IMG/VR virus record: IMGVR_UViG_3300032116_000966 | Coordinates: 1-29,879 of that record | Reading direction: 5' to 3' (one strand) | DNA length: 29,879 nt | Source of the DNA: a virus | Shown here: in pieces, positions 13,053-21,474 of the stretch | Position numbering within the stretch: the stretch's first letter is position 1 | How the letters are laid out: every line of letters begins with the position of its first letter | Translations under genes and position numbers: made by a program | The notes under the pieces: model-generated | Seen by the model: the letters and a program-made list of their open reading frames with translations, nothing else | Told to the model about the DNA's origin: nothing | Databases searched by the model: none

Positions 13053-14270
13053 ATGTACACGGCCTATGACGCCATCGAATACCTTCTGTCCAGCACGGGG
13101 GGCGGTGCCCAGGACCAAGAGCATCGCGTCTTGCGGCAGGGGCTGTTTCACGCCTACCGTGACCTGATCTCCGCCCGGGACTGGAAGTGGTACCACTCGA
13201 CCGAGCAGGTGCCGATTGTCGCTGCGGACCTCATCAAGACGGTGAGGCTTCCCTGGGGCGTCTCCAGCGTAGACGCGGTCTACATCCCGCAACTGCGGAT
13301 CGTGGCTGAGTACGTCTCTCAGGCCGACTGGGCCAGGATCGAGACCTCGCCCTTCCAGCAACTGGTCCGGCTGGCCTGGACCGTCATGCCATCGGCAGAG
13401 CGAGACGGCTACTACGACCTGAAACTCTACAACGGCTATCGCTACAACGAGACCGTAACCCTGACCTACAGGCGTCGCCCAAGGGACCTTCGCCTGACCG
13501 GGTGGGAGCCCACGAGCCGGGCTGGCACTATCACGACATCGTCCACTTCTGCCCCGGCCTCGCAGGCCACGGCAACTGCCACTGTTGCTGGCGGGAATGT
13601 GACGGCTATCTCGGTGACCGCTGGCGGCAACGGCTACTTTATGAACCCCACCGTCACCATCACTGGCGGCGGCGGATCGGGGGCTGTCGCTGCGTCCACG
13701 ATAAGCAACGGCGTCGTGACTGGCATCACCGTAGCCAGCGGCGGGACTGGGTACGTCAGCACGCCAACCGTCACCCTGGCGGCACCTCCTTCTACGCCGC
13801 CCGGGAGTTACTTCACGGTTGCTGGCACAAGCACGCAATTCCACAGCCGCATGGCCGGTTCCGTTCTGCGGGCCTCCGGTGACGCCACCTACCACCCAGA
13901 GGGCCTGGCTGGCATGCGGCCGTATGTGTTCGAGGCGTACATCACAGCCCCGCCATCCAGCACCACTGCGATGACGGTCCACTCGCCAGAGCCTGCGTCC
14001 ACGGTCAGTGGCAGCAAGTACATCGTGACTGACCTGCTGGACATCGCCCCTACCATGTACACGGCCCTGCTGTCTGGGGCCGAGGTATGGGTCTCCCGGC
14101 TGTTGGGCAAGAACATCGAGGGAGCCACTGCGGTCCACTACAGAGACCTGCGGCTCGCCTTTGAGCAGGACACGCTGGCCCCGATCTCGGGCCGGAGGCT
14201 CACGACCGGCGGCTACTTCTCGTTCTGGTATCTGCGGCCTGGCGTGGATCAGGGGGTTCAGAATCCATGA
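13053..14270 (+). CDS. Head-tail adaptor (tail tubular A-like) with inserted Gly-x-Gly-Tyr module
   Basis: 405 residues, preceded by GGAGG. The N-terminal part (AYDAIEYLLSS, VLRQGLFHAYRDLISARDW, KWYHSTEQVPI, IKTVRLPWGVSSVDAVYIP) resembles the podovirus adaptor/gatekeeper type (T7 gp11, P22 gp4 role), which binds under the portal. Helical C-terminal residues 325-370 fit the same. Residues about 165-248 are an inserted domain with two GNGY/GTGY..P.VT.. units and a GGGGSGA turn, the same type of repeat as in the next large protein. Order portal, fibre, adaptor, nozzle supports the call. The family match is by eye only. Confidence 0.65.
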   Translation: MYTAYDAIEYLLSSTGGGAQDQEHRVLRQGLFHAYRDLISARDWKWYHSTEQVPIVAADLIKTVRLPWGVSSVDAVYIPQLRIVAEYVSQADWARIETSPFQQLVRLAWTVMPSAERDGYYDLKLYNGYRYNETVTLTYRRRPRDLRLTGWEPTSRAGTITTSSTSAPASQATATATVAGGNVTAISVTAGGNGYFMNPTVTITGGGGSGAVAASTISNGVVTGITVASGGTGYVSTPTVTLAAPPSTPPGSYFTVAGTSTQFHSRMAGSVLRASGDATYHPEGLAGMRPYVFEAYITAPPSSTTAMTVHSPEPASTVSGSKYIVTDLLDIAPTMYTALLSGAEVWVSRLLGKNIEGATAVHYRDLRLAFEQDTLAPISGRRLTTGGYFSFWYLRPGVDQGVQNP

Positions 14271-14542
14271 TCCGAATCTCCAAGTGGTCCGGCCTCGTGA
14301 CCGCAGCCAGCCCGTACATCCTTCCGGCTGGCGGGGCCGTCGAGCAGACAAACGCCCAGAGCCTGATCCCCGGCCAACTGACCGTGCGTGGCGGCATGGG
14401 GAACGTCACGGCCACCGGAACCGCTGGCGGGGCCCTGATCGAACTCTGGGGATACAGCGTCGGCAGCGGCCAGTCGGAGATCATCTTCGGCTTCAATGAC
14501 GCCGGAAACATCGTGAAGTTCACCAACCCCACGGTGTCCTAA
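14267..14542 (+). CDS. Small tail protein, function unknown
   Basis: 91 residues, ATGA overlap with the adaptor and a one-base TAATG overlap with the nozzle gene. Beta-rich with Gly/Thr turns: YILPAGGAVEQTNAQSLIPG, LTVRGGMGNVTATGTAGG, ELWGYSVGSGQSEIIFGF. The GGMGNVTA segment recalls the first blade of podovirus nozzle proteins, so this could be a split-off N-terminal part of the nozzle or a small partner. Tight coupling to both tail genes shows that it is part of the tail module. Confidence 0.75.
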   Translation: MIRISKWSGLVTAASPYILPAGGAVEQTNAQSLIPGQLTVRGGMGNVTATGTAGGALIELWGYSVGSGQSEIIFGFNDAGNIVKFTNPTVS

Positions 14543-17478
14543 TGCCCTTCAGCGGCAACAAACCCGTCGCGTTCTCCCAGGGCCGCAGGGGAGAAGTGTA
14601 CGTCTATCAGGGCCACAACAATCGGGGCCAGGTCTACAGCCCCAGCCTGGATGCCTGGCGTGACGTAGGCGTGAACGCCCCGACCGTCGCCCCGACCGTC
14701 ACCAAGAGCGGTACGGTCCTGTACTACGTCGCTCGGATCGACATCGAGAATGAAGGGGGTGGGTACAACCGGCCTCCCGCTGTGACCATTACGCACAACG
14801 GCACTGCCCCGACAACCGTCGCCACTGCCGTGTCTCGGATTCAGGACGGCGGCCTCAGGTCGATTGACGTTACCGGCTACGGCAAGGGGTACAGCCAGGC
14901 TCCCAGCGTCACCCTTTCCGACAGCGGTGCCATCGGCAGCGGCCTGTCGTTCACCGCCAACCTGGAATCAGGATCCCCCTCCGGTACTCCAGCCACCGGG
15001 ATCGTGTACTGGGAGGTCGAGAGCCAGCCTCCAGCCGGATCGCTGGAGTTGTTCGGCAACGTGCAGGCATACCTCTGCACCGCCGAAAGCACCGCGATGG
15101 CCGAGGTTACAGAGGACGGGTTCACCTGCTGGGTTGCAGACGCCCAGGGTGGCGGCGGCGGGAGCGGGGCAAAGGTTCGCCTGGAACTGCTCGGCATGAA
15201 GACGACCGTCGATACGGCGACGCCGTGCTGCACTCAACAGCAAGTGGATGACATCACCTCCAGAAGCGGCGTGGGCGTGCAGGCTTTCGGCTCGGGTTAC
15301 TCCTCGACCGCCGAGGTGTCGGTGAAGATCGCCTTCACCTCCGTGTCTGCCCTGGGCACTCCCGACTGCACGGACGCCAACCTTGTCTGCCCCATGATTG
15401 TAAAGGGGTATGGCAGGAACCACCCCAAGACGCCCAAGACCCTCCAGGAACTGTCGGACGCCAGTCGGTTCAAGTCCCGCAAGATAACGTCGTACACCAT
15501 CTCGAACGGCGGCTCGATGTACCTGCGGGCTCCGACCTGCGAACTTCTGCCGTACACGGGATCGGCCAAGGACGGGGCCACCCAAGTTTCGACCACGACT
15601 TCTTCTGCGGGTGTCGTGACCGCCATTGACCCGAACGGAGAGTTGCGGGACCAGCGGTTCCTGTGGCCTCCCACGCAGGGAGATCTGCTGGCCAACAGCG
15701 GCGGCGGCAAGGCTACGGCGGTGATTCGTGCCCACCTGCGTGGCAAGTATCAGTGCTACTACCGCTACGTCAACGACTCTGTGCCGACGGCTGAAGGCGG
15801 GCCCTTGTACTCAAACCTCTCTCCGCTGACTGAAGTGGACTGCGGCGACGGGGCCTCGCACATTACCTGGACCTACACCGCAGCGTCTGGCCGAAGCGTG
15901 GAACTCTGGCGGACAACCTCCAACCAGGCCACCACGCTGTTCCGGGTGGCCAAGATCGGCGGCACAGGGGCCTTCGGGTCCACGACCGACAACATCACGG
16001 ACTGGGAGTTGGTGGACCCGAACCGCACCGGCTTCATGGCCATGCCGATTCTTTTGCCGAACGGGGAACTAAACGCAAACAGGTTTGGCGTTCCGCCTGA
16101 TGACTTCGCGGTCGGGGTGATGTTTCAGGACCGGATGTGGATGGGGGTCGATACCACGGGGTCTTCGCCAAACGTGCTGCGGTTCAGTGAGGCGGACGAG
16201 CCGGAGTCCATGCCCGATGTGAACGAAGTCGTCCTGCAGACCAACCTGCGGTCTACAGACTTCGTTACGGCCCTCATCCCCTATGCCGGGGCTCTAATCG
16301 TGGCCCAGTCTCGGCACTGCCATCGACTCACCTACGTCGCCCAGCCACTGGTAGACCTGGGCGTTTACATGCTGGCCTACCGTGGCTGCTACAACCAGCG
16401 GTGCTGGGACATCTTCGACGGCAAGATCTACGCCATGGACGACCAGGGGGTGTACTCCATGGACGCCCAGGGGAACGTCGAGGACCTGTCTCTCGGGATC
16501 TTCGACTACTGGGTCAACAAAATCGACGCCTCGCTGCGGCAGTGGTTCTACGTCCGGGCCGACAAGCGACTTGGTGTGTTGCGGGCTGGCGTCGCAGTAT
16601 TGGGAGACGGCTCTACGAAGTACCCGTCCCGACAACTGGTGTACTCCTTCGACTTCAAGACATGGTGGGAGGAGCGGTACCCCGCAGAGTTGTCTTCGGC
16701 AACCGAGGTCCGAACTGACGACGGCGGCGTAAGGTTGGTGTTTGGGACGAGCGGCGGCTACCTGCGTCAACTGAACCAGGGGCTGACCGACCTGGCGGAG
16801 TCGTCCATCGCAACCGTCACCATCACCAACCCCGGCCGTGGCTACCGGCAGCCCCCGACCATTACGGCTGGAGGAGGCCACGGTGCGCAGTTCGAGTGTG
16901 CCCTGAACAGCGACGGCTCGATCACCGGCATCGTCATCAAAAGCCCAGGAACCAAGTACACCAACGGCAGCCTGACGATCAGTGCCCCGCCCACTGGAGG
17001 CGTGCAGGCTACTGCGACCTACACCGTTTCCTCGTCCACCAGGCCGGTTCACTGGTCCTTCAAGTCTGGGTGCTTTGAGTACACGACCGACTCCCAGGAC
17101 AAGCGGGGCGGCGAAGCCCAGAACCGCCAATGCTCGGTCACCTACCAGCCAACGACCAGCCAGTGCATTCTGAACCTGCAGACGTACTACAACAACTCCC
17201 GATACCCACGCAGCAACGTCGTCCGCCGGGATCGCGGGACTGGCTTCGTCCACTCCGACGAGGTGCCAGCGGCGATCCTGGACATGCAGGCCACTCCGCT
17301 GCAGGAAGCAGAGTCCCATGCTGTGGCCCGTGCCGTGTTCTCCGGCCGGGTGCTTGACGACATGATGGGGTCTGACCGCCATGTGAGCGTGGCACTGTCG
17401 GGTAAGCAGGACGCAGCCGGGTCTGTGTCAATCCACAACCTGGACATCTACGGCGTCAACGACAAGTCTGGAGGCTAG
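14542..17478 (+). CDS. Probable beta-propeller tail nozzle protein with Gly-x-Gly-Tyr modules
   Basis: 978 residues, larger than T7 gp12 or P22 gp10. A central region of about residues 450-760 has the nozzle style: NRFGVPPDDFAVGVMFQDRM then WMGVD, LRFSEADEPESMP, TDFVTALIPYAGALIVAQSR, IYAMDDQGVYSMD, LVYSFDFKTWWEERYP, typical of repeated propeller blades. GxGY..P modules sit at the N-terminus (Y75, Y117), around residues 255-265, and near residues 754-825 (GRGYRQPPTITAGGGHGAQ), where the adaptor-type repeat returns. It would close the tail and release DNA on infection. The start overlaps the preceding stop by one base (TAATG). Six or so cysteines near residues 165-240 are unusual. Confidence 0.75.
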   Translation: MPFSGNKPVAFSQGRRGEVYVYQGHNNRGQVYSPSLDAWRDVGVNAPTVAPTVTKSGTVLYYVARIDIENEGGGYNRPPAVTITHNGTAPTTVATAVSRIQDGGLRSIDVTGYGKGYSQAPSVTLSDSGAIGSGLSFTANLESGSPSGTPATGIVYWEVESQPPAGSLELFGNVQAYLCTAESTAMAEVTEDGFTCWVADAQGGGGGSGAKVRLELLGMKTTVDTATPCCTQQQVDDITSRSGVGVQAFGSGYSSTAEVSVKIAFTSVSALGTPDCTDANLVCPMIVKGYGRNHPKTPKTLQELSDASRFKSRKITSYTISNGGSMYLRAPTCELLPYTGSAKDGATQVSTTTSSAGVVTAIDPNGELRDQRFLWPPTQGDLLANSGGGKATAVIRAHLRGKYQCYYRYVNDSVPTAEGGPLYSNLSPLTEVDCGDGASHITWTYTAASGRSVELWRTTSNQATTLFRVAKIGGTGAFGSTTDNITDWELVDPNRTGFMAMPILLPNGELNANRFGVPPDDFAVGVMFQDRMWMGVDTTGSSPNVLRFSEADEPESMPDVNEVVLQTNLRSTDFVTALIPYAGALIVAQSRHCHRLTYVAQPLVDLGVYMLAYRGCYNQRCWDIFDGKIYAMDDQGVYSMDAQGNVEDLSLGIFDYWVNKIDASLRQWFYVRADKRLGVLRAGVAVLGDGSTKYPSRQLVYSFDFKTWWEERYPAELSSATEVRTDDGGVRLVFGTSGGYLRQLNQGLTDLAESSIATVTITNPGRGYRQPPTITAGGGHGAQFECALNSDGSITGIVIKSPGTKYTNGSLTISAPPTGGVQATATYTVSSSTRPVHWSFKSGCFEYTTDSQDKRGGEAQNRQCSVTYQPTTSQCILNLQTYYNNSRYPRSNVVRRDRGTGFVHSDEVPAAILDMQATPLQEAESHAVARAVFSGRVLDDMMGSDRHVSVALSGKQDAAGSVSIHNLDIYGVNDKSGG

Positions 17479-17480
17479 GC

Positions 17481-18197
17481 GTGTTCACAAGGCAGGCACC
17501 ACTGCTTGGCCAGTCGTTGTTCCTGGGTGGCCTCGCCCCTCCATTGGCCAGCACCGTGCAGAACCTGCTCGGCCAGTGCAGGGCTCCGCTCGTGCATCGC
17601 GGCCCAGTGACCATTGACTACACCCGGCCCGACATGCGGCTCATAACGCCCGACACGGCCCGCTACTCGTACCCGGACCTATCGCTCCCGCAGCCAACCA
17701 AGTTTGAGCCACCTGCCCCAGAACCCGACGAAGACCCCGATCCGCCAGTCGGGCCCGGCAGCCCGAATCCAGGGGGCGGAGACACGGTCAACATCATCAA
17801 CAACACCTTCTTAGGCGGGTCGGTCTTCCCGGGCAGGTACATCGACGTAGATGAGTCAGGCACCGTCTCGCTCCGACACAACGACATCCGCCGTCACTGC
17901 ACGTTCCCCGACGGTAAGACCCCGCCGAACGTCGTGCATAGCGTGGACTTCAAGGCTGCGGGGAACCAGGAAGACTACATTCGGCTCAAGATTACAGAGG
18001 AGCAAAACGCAACCAAGTTCTACATAGATGTCAGCGAACTTGAGGAAATCACTTTCGTGACAGATGTCGAATTGGACTTAGATGCAGGCAAACTCTGGGT
18101 GAGAAAGGGCTCGGCTTACGTCTTTGGGCCTTGGTACAGCCCCGGCCTTGATACCGAAATAGACCTCACGGTTTGCGACGAGCCGCCGCCGGAGTGA
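17481..18197 (+). CDS. Tail-associated structural protein, function unknown
   Basis: GTG start with GGAGG at about 9 bases; 238 residues. The first 80 residues are Pro/Leu-rich (LGGLAPPLASTVQNLLGQC), then there is a Pro/Asp/Glu linker (EPPAPEPDEDPDPPVGPGSP), then a beta-rich C-terminal domain (FPGRYIDVDESGTVSLRHND, LKITEEQNATKFYIDVSELE, DLDAGKLWVRKGSAYVF). The C-terminal domain resembles fibre-attachment domains. Codon use shifts towards A/T in the last third, from about 17950, and stays so in the next gene, suggesting a transferred segment. Confidence 0.65.
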   Translation: MFTRQAPLLGQSLFLGGLAPPLASTVQNLLGQCRAPLVHRGPVTIDYTRPDMRLITPDTARYSYPDLSLPQPTKFEPPAPEPDEDPDPPVGPGSPNPGGGDTVNIINNTFLGGSVFPGRYIDVDESGTVSLRHNDIRRHCTFPDGKTPPNVVHSVDFKAAGNQEDYIRLKITEEQNATKFYIDVSELEEITFVTDVELDLDAGKLWVRKGSAYVFGPWYSPGLDTEIDLTVCDEPPPE

Positions 18198-18200
18198 TCC

Positions 18201-18734
18201 ATGCCGCTTGTCATCAAGAACAACGGCATCTTGGTGAATGGCTCTGGGCTTGTCGCCAAGTCGGGGCCAGTCACACAATATGACGGCTGCTGCTGCGAGG
18301 CATGCGAACGATGCACGACGTTCTCGGGCCTAGCCAATCGCTTTGTCTTGCCCGGCACATGCGATGCCGCGCCGTATTTCGAGACCACGATTTGCGTTCC
18401 GCCAGGCTGCCCACTGCCTGCACTGGTCACTATCCGGGGCTGGGTGGACGACGAACTCATCATCAACGGCTCGATAATCGAAGAGGGCGAATACGTTATC
18501 GACCCGTCTGACCCGCTGTGCAGCGTAGATGGGTACTGCGACTGCAATGTCGCCCACTGCGTCGGGTCCGACGATTACACGGTCGGCGGACCATATTTCG
18601 GTGCCTGTGACGCCTATTCGTATTCGTTCCAGATAGAGGAGAGGTGTTTCACGCTGGCCATCGGAGACAACCATGGCGTGGTTGCGGAGGCGTACCTCGA
18701 CATCTGCTTCTACGACGCGACCCCATTCCCATGA
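18201..18734 (+). CDS. Cysteine-rich structural protein, function unknown
   Basis: 177 residues with a cluster CCCEACERC near residues 30-38 and further cysteines through the chain (GTCDAAPYF, TICVPPGCPLP, DPLCSVDGYCDCNVAHC, GACDAYS, ERCF, DICFYD). The N-terminus PLVIKNNGILVNGSGLVAKSG (cited to K) looks like strands that could pack on a tail. The rest is beta-rich with acidic turns. So many cysteines suggest disulfides in an extracellular virion protein or metal binding. It lies between tail genes and overlaps the next gene by 4 bases. No family recognised. Less GC-rich than its neighbours. Confidence 0.7.
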   Translation: MPLVIKNNGILVNGSGLVAKSGPVTQYDGCCCEACERCTTFSGLANRFVLPGTCDAAPYFETTICVPPGCPLPALVTIRGWVDDELIINGSIIEEGEYVIDPSDPLCSVDGYCDCNVAHCVGSDDYTVGGPYFGACDAYSYSFQIEERCFTLAIGDNHGVVAEAYLDICFYDATPFP

Positions 18735-19162
18735 TTACCGGCCCTAGATCCGTCTTTGAGGCTCTGTGCCAGGCCCGGGGTTACTCCCTGGAAGATGTGC
18801 GTCCCTGCATTGTCCAGCAGGGAGAACACTCGGTCACAGTGGACGAGACCCACCCCAGTTATCCCAAAAAGCGAGAGCCCGAGAAGCCTCAGGCAGGCCC
18901 TGGGTCCGAACTGAAGCGGCTGCTGGGGCGGATTGGCATCAAGGCCAGACCAGGCTGTGCCTGCAACAGAAGGGCAAAGCACATGGACAAGATGGGGGCC
19001 CGGTGGTGCAGGGACAACATACAGACCATTTGCCAATGGCTGAAGGAAGAGGCCACCGGCCGGGGCCTGCCTTTCTTGGAGTCCGCCGCCAGGGCCCTGG
19101 TTCTTTTGGCCATCAGGAGGGCCGAAAAGAAGGGGCCACGCCAGGCCGCTGGGCAGACATAA
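18731..19162 (+). CDS. Small basic protein with cysteine motif, function unknown
   Basis: Start 18731 chosen from the ATGA overlap with the preceding stop; a longer frame extends back into that gene but looks like a shadow. 143 residues. After a variable N-terminus and a Pro/Lys linker comes a conserved-looking block: GSELKRLLGRIGIKA, then GCACNRRAKHMDKMG, WCRDNIQTICQWLKEEA and a helix LESAARALVLLAIRRAEKKG. CAC plus two later cysteines in a basic helical domain could bind a metal or nucleic acid. Its stop codon TAA lies inside the repeated leader of the next gene. Function unknown. Confidence 0.7.
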   Translation: MITGPRSVFEALCQARGYSLEDVRPCIVQQGEHSVTVDETHPSYPKKREPEKPQAGPGSELKRLLGRIGIKARPGCACNRRAKHMDKMGARWCRDNIQTICQWLKEEATGRGLPFLESAARALVLLAIRRAEKKGPRQAAGQT

Positions 19163-19180
19163 ACCCCCTGGAGAACCCGA
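19156..19180 (+). promoter_or_regulatory. Repeated leader with ribosome binding site (copy 2)
   Basis: GACATAAACCCCCTGGAG, identical to 8216-8233, ending in GGAG 7 bases before the ATG at 19181. It contains the stop codon of the preceding gene, so sequence identity across a coding/non-coding boundary points to a functional or recently copied element. Confidence 0.55.
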
Positions 19181-19462
19181 ATGGCACTTCAGTCTTCAAC
19201 GAACTACTCGCTCGACCTCTCGTCCGGGCCGGAGATCGCCCACCGACTGGGCCAGGAGCGGTCTCAGACTGAGTCTGGCGTGATTGGAAGCCTGTGGGGC
19301 GGCGACCTCAAGTCCGCTCTGGCATCGCACAATCGGATTCGGGAACTCAAGAAGTACCTCAGGGACCTCGGCTACTACGACGGAAGCATTCCGGCAATCC
19401 CGAGCGTTCGACCTAACGGTGTATCCATTTCCGTGTCTCAGTCCATGCCATCCGAGTACTAG
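19181..19462 (+). CDS. Small protein opening the internal-protein block, function unknown
   Basis: 93 residues. Polar N-terminus (SSTNYSLDLSSGPEIAHRLG), a middle with GVIGSLWGGDLKSALASHN, a basic helix (RIRELKKYLRDLGYYDG) and a Ser/Pro-rich tail. It follows the repeated leader, so it may head a transcription or translation unit that runs through the internal proteins. No family recognised. Confidence 0.7.
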   Translation: MALQSSTNYSLDLSSGPEIAHRLGQERSQTESGVIGSLWGGDLKSALASHNRIRELKKYLRDLGYYDGSIPAIPSVRPNGVSISVSQSMPSEY

Positions 19463-19465
19463 GCC

Positions 19466-19894
19466 ATGTCGCAAGTCTATATCGCAGAAGAGCGGAATCG
19501 TGTTCTTGCCCAGGAGGCCGCGAACGCCCGGAACCAGCGAGCCCGTGCCGCCTGGGAGCAGATGATGTGGGATCGCCAGCGTCAGGCATTCCAGGAGTCC
19601 ATCATCGCCAAGGAGCAGGCCAGGCGTAACTCCGAAACCGCTCAAGCACAGCAGATTCAGCAGGAAAAACTCAAGGCCGTCAGGGAAATGTTCAACGGCC
19701 TCAATGGGTTCGGCTCTGGGTTCGGGAACATGATGCAGCCGGTCCCGATGGAGCCAGCCACGGTGAACCTGCACGACAACGACGGCAAGCGGATCGGCGG
19801 CTCTTTCGCTGCGAGCCAGAACCAGATGCGGGGCCCCGTGCCCCAGAAGCGCCGTGGCGGGTTCGACAGTTTTGCCAAGAGCCTCTTCGGTTAG
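19466..19894 (+). CDS. Coiled-coil Gln-rich protein, possible internal virion protein
   Basis: 142 residues. Residues 5-80 are one long charged helix rich in Arg, Gln, Glu and Ala (EERNRVLAQEAANARNQRAR, QARRNSETAQAQQIQQEKLK), a likely coiled coil. The C-terminus is Gly/Met/Pro-rich and ends in a basic RRGGFDSFAKSLFG. The small size, helix and placement ahead of the large proteins recall small ejection proteins of podoviruses (T7 gp14-type role), an inference without sequence homology. Confidence 0.7.
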   Translation: MSQVYIAEERNRVLAQEAANARNQRARAAWEQMMWDRQRQAFQESIIAKEQARRNSETAQAQQIQQEKLKAVREMFNGLNGFGSGFGNMMQPVPMEPATVNLHDNDGKRIGGSFAASQNQMRGPVPQKRRGGFDSFAKSLFG

Positions 19895-19900
19895 ACGCCC

Positions 19901-20497
19901 ATGCCCCCCACAGCCACCGGCACCGGAATGCAGCCGTATGAGGCCCTGCTGGGTCAAAACAGCAGCACATACCGGCAGTATTCCTCGCCGCAGCACAACG
20001 CCTTCTGGGACCAAAACCCGAACGGCACCGGCCAGGATGTGGTGAATGCCCAGATGAAGGCCCGCACGGACCTCATCAACAAGAACCAGCCGCAACCAGT
20101 CCAGAGCGCTGGGCAGCAGGGCTTCGGGTATCAGGCGGGGTTCAACGCCAACCGCCAGGCCGTGAACACCGGCAACGTCATGGACCGGCTTGGCAAAGAG
20201 GGCCAATACCAGGCCACAGGATCTCCCACGGGCGTGCAGGCAGCCAATGACCTGAGTCGCTCTCTGTCCATGAACGATGCGGCACAGTTGCGTCGCGGCA
20301 TCGAGAAGACCAACGCCCAGCAGAACATGGAAGATCAGGTTACCCGCAGCGAACTGATGCAGAGCGGGCTCTCCAATCAGGCCAAGATCTACGGCGACAT
20401 GGCCCAGCGGTCGGTCGATCAGGTTAGCCTGGCCGCCAAGTTGCAGGAGTCCATGATCCGCAATCGCATGGCATTCGCTCAGGCACTTCTCTCATAG
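19901..20497 (+). CDS. Gln/Asn-rich helical protein, possible internal virion protein
   Basis: 198 residues, starting 6 bases after the previous stop. The N-terminal half is polar and low in structure (Gln, Asn, Gly, Ser), the C-terminal half helical (DAAQLRRGIEKTNAQQNMED, DQVSLAAKLQESMIRNRMAF, ending AQALLS). The hydrophobic C-terminal helix with Met and Leu is like that of the next gene (ending LQLMMALMG), so the two may be distant relatives or partners. Role in DNA ejection inferred from position. Confidence 0.7.
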   Translation: MPPTATGTGMQPYEALLGQNSSTYRQYSSPQHNAFWDQNPNGTGQDVVNAQMKARTDLINKNQPQPVQSAGQQGFGYQAGFNANRQAVNTGNVMDRLGKEGQYQATGSPTGVQAANDLSRSLSMNDAAQLRRGIEKTNAQQNMEDQVTRSELMQSGLSNQAKIYGDMAQRSVDQVSLAAKLQESMIRNRMAFAQALLS

Positions 20498-20510
20498 ACG
20501 TAGGCCAACA

Positions 20511-21104
20511 ATGCTGGGTAGCGACATGTCTGTTGGCGGGAAAGGCGGGGTGTACAGCCCAGGCTTTCGGTCGGGCTCTGCACCCAAGATGCCAGGCATG
20601 ACCATGGCCCCGCAGCCGGGCGGTGGCACCTACAGTCCCGGGTTCCCGAGCCAGGGCGGGTCAAAACCCCCGTACTCCGGGCAGTCCACGATCAAGAAAC
20701 CGCAGTACATCGACATCAACACCACCGAGGACGCCGTCAATAACGTGATGGCCCAGGGGTTCCAGCACGCCGACCAGCGGTACCAGACCAAGCAACTGGA
20801 CCGTGCCGGTCTTTCTCGCGGCAGGGGCCAGCAGTTCATCGCGGGGCAGGAGGGTGCCCAGGCCATGTCGAAGGCCGCCGAGGGTGCTGCCCAGATTCGC
20901 ACGGAAGACCAGTTGGCCAACTCCAAGATGCGGTCTGACTACGAGAAGGCCCGCGAACTGGAGGCCCAGAACCTGGCCATGGTGCAGCACGCCCGAGGTC
21001 AGGCCGACTGGTCTCGCAACTTCGGCCACATGTCCGCAGCGGCCCAACTCCGTATGGCCATGCAGCAGTCCCAACTCCAACTAATGATGGCCCTAATGGG
21101 CTAG
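20511..21104 (+). CDS. Gly-rich N-terminus and helical C-terminus, possible internal virion protein
   Basis: 197 residues. The N-terminus is Gly/Pro/Ser-rich with a repeated unit (GGVYSPGFRSGS and GGTYSPGFPSQGG). The C-terminal 120 residues are helical with many Gln, Ala and Arg (AGQEGAQAMSKAAEGAAQIR, SDYEKARELEAQNLAMVQHA) and end in a Met-rich amphipathic helix. The layout is like the gene before it. No catalytic motif. Likely a virion component of the ejection set, by position. The region just before the ATG has only a weak AGG. Confidence 0.7.
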   Translation: MLGSDMSVGGKGGVYSPGFRSGSAPKMPGMTMAPQPGGGTYSPGFPSQGGSKPPYSGQSTIKKPQYIDINTTEDAVNNVMAQGFQHADQRYQTKQLDRAGLSRGRGQQFIAGQEGAQAMSKAAEGAAQIRTEDQLANSKMRSDYEKARELEAQNLAMVQHARGQADWSRNFGHMSAAAQLRMAMQQSQLQLMMALMG

Positions 21105-21132
21105 GTCCCCTGACGGTTTCAAAGGAATCGCC

Positions 21133-21474
21133 ATGTCGTCCCACAAAGCGTCTGAAGTCGCCTCTCTCATCACCCTCGAACCCGAGGAACTGACCAGGGG
21201 CCAACTACTCAAGGTCCTGAGGCACATCGGCCGCAGGGGCTCGTGGCGTGGTGCGTCCGAGGAGGACCTGGAGAAGGCCCTCAAGGAGAACGACGACGTA
21301 GTCAATCTCCATGAGGAGAAGAAGGGCGACAGCAAGCCGCCCAAGGTCAAGGAAGACGATCTGCCCATCGCTGAAAACGACCTCGACCCGCCTCCCGAGG
21401 AGGACGACGAGGAGATGATCGCCAAGAAGTCGAACAAGAAGCGTCTCAACGGGAAGGCACGGGCAGATGGCTGA
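21133..21474 (+). CDS. Small acidic protein, function unknown
   Basis: 113 residues with AAAGGA ahead of the ATG. The N-terminal half has a compact helical domain (ASLITLEPEELTRGQLLKVL, RHIGRRGSWRGASEEDLEKA); the second half is charged and disordered, with an acidic stretch (DPPPEEDDEEM) and a basic end (KKSNKKRLNGKARADG). Its last 8 bases overlap the start of the 1261-residue protein gene, so it is coupled to it and may act as its chaperone or assembly partner (inference). Confidence 0.7.
   Translation: MSSHKASEVASLITLEPEELTRGQLLKVLRHIGRRGSWRGASEEDLEKALKENDDVVNLHEEKKGDSKPPKVKEDDLPIAENDLDPPPEEDDEEMIAKKSNKKRLNGKARADG

Noticed and set aside
12684-14351. Antisense open frame of 555 codons across the adaptor gene
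   Set aside because: Opposite a well-supported coding gene and rich in Arg/Gly/Ser with no motif; explained by base composition.
18644-18730. N-terminal extension of the gene at 18731
   Set aside because: The extension lies inside the cysteine-rich gene and is Arg/His-rich shadow sequence; the ATGA overlap start is preferred, as elsewhere in this genome.
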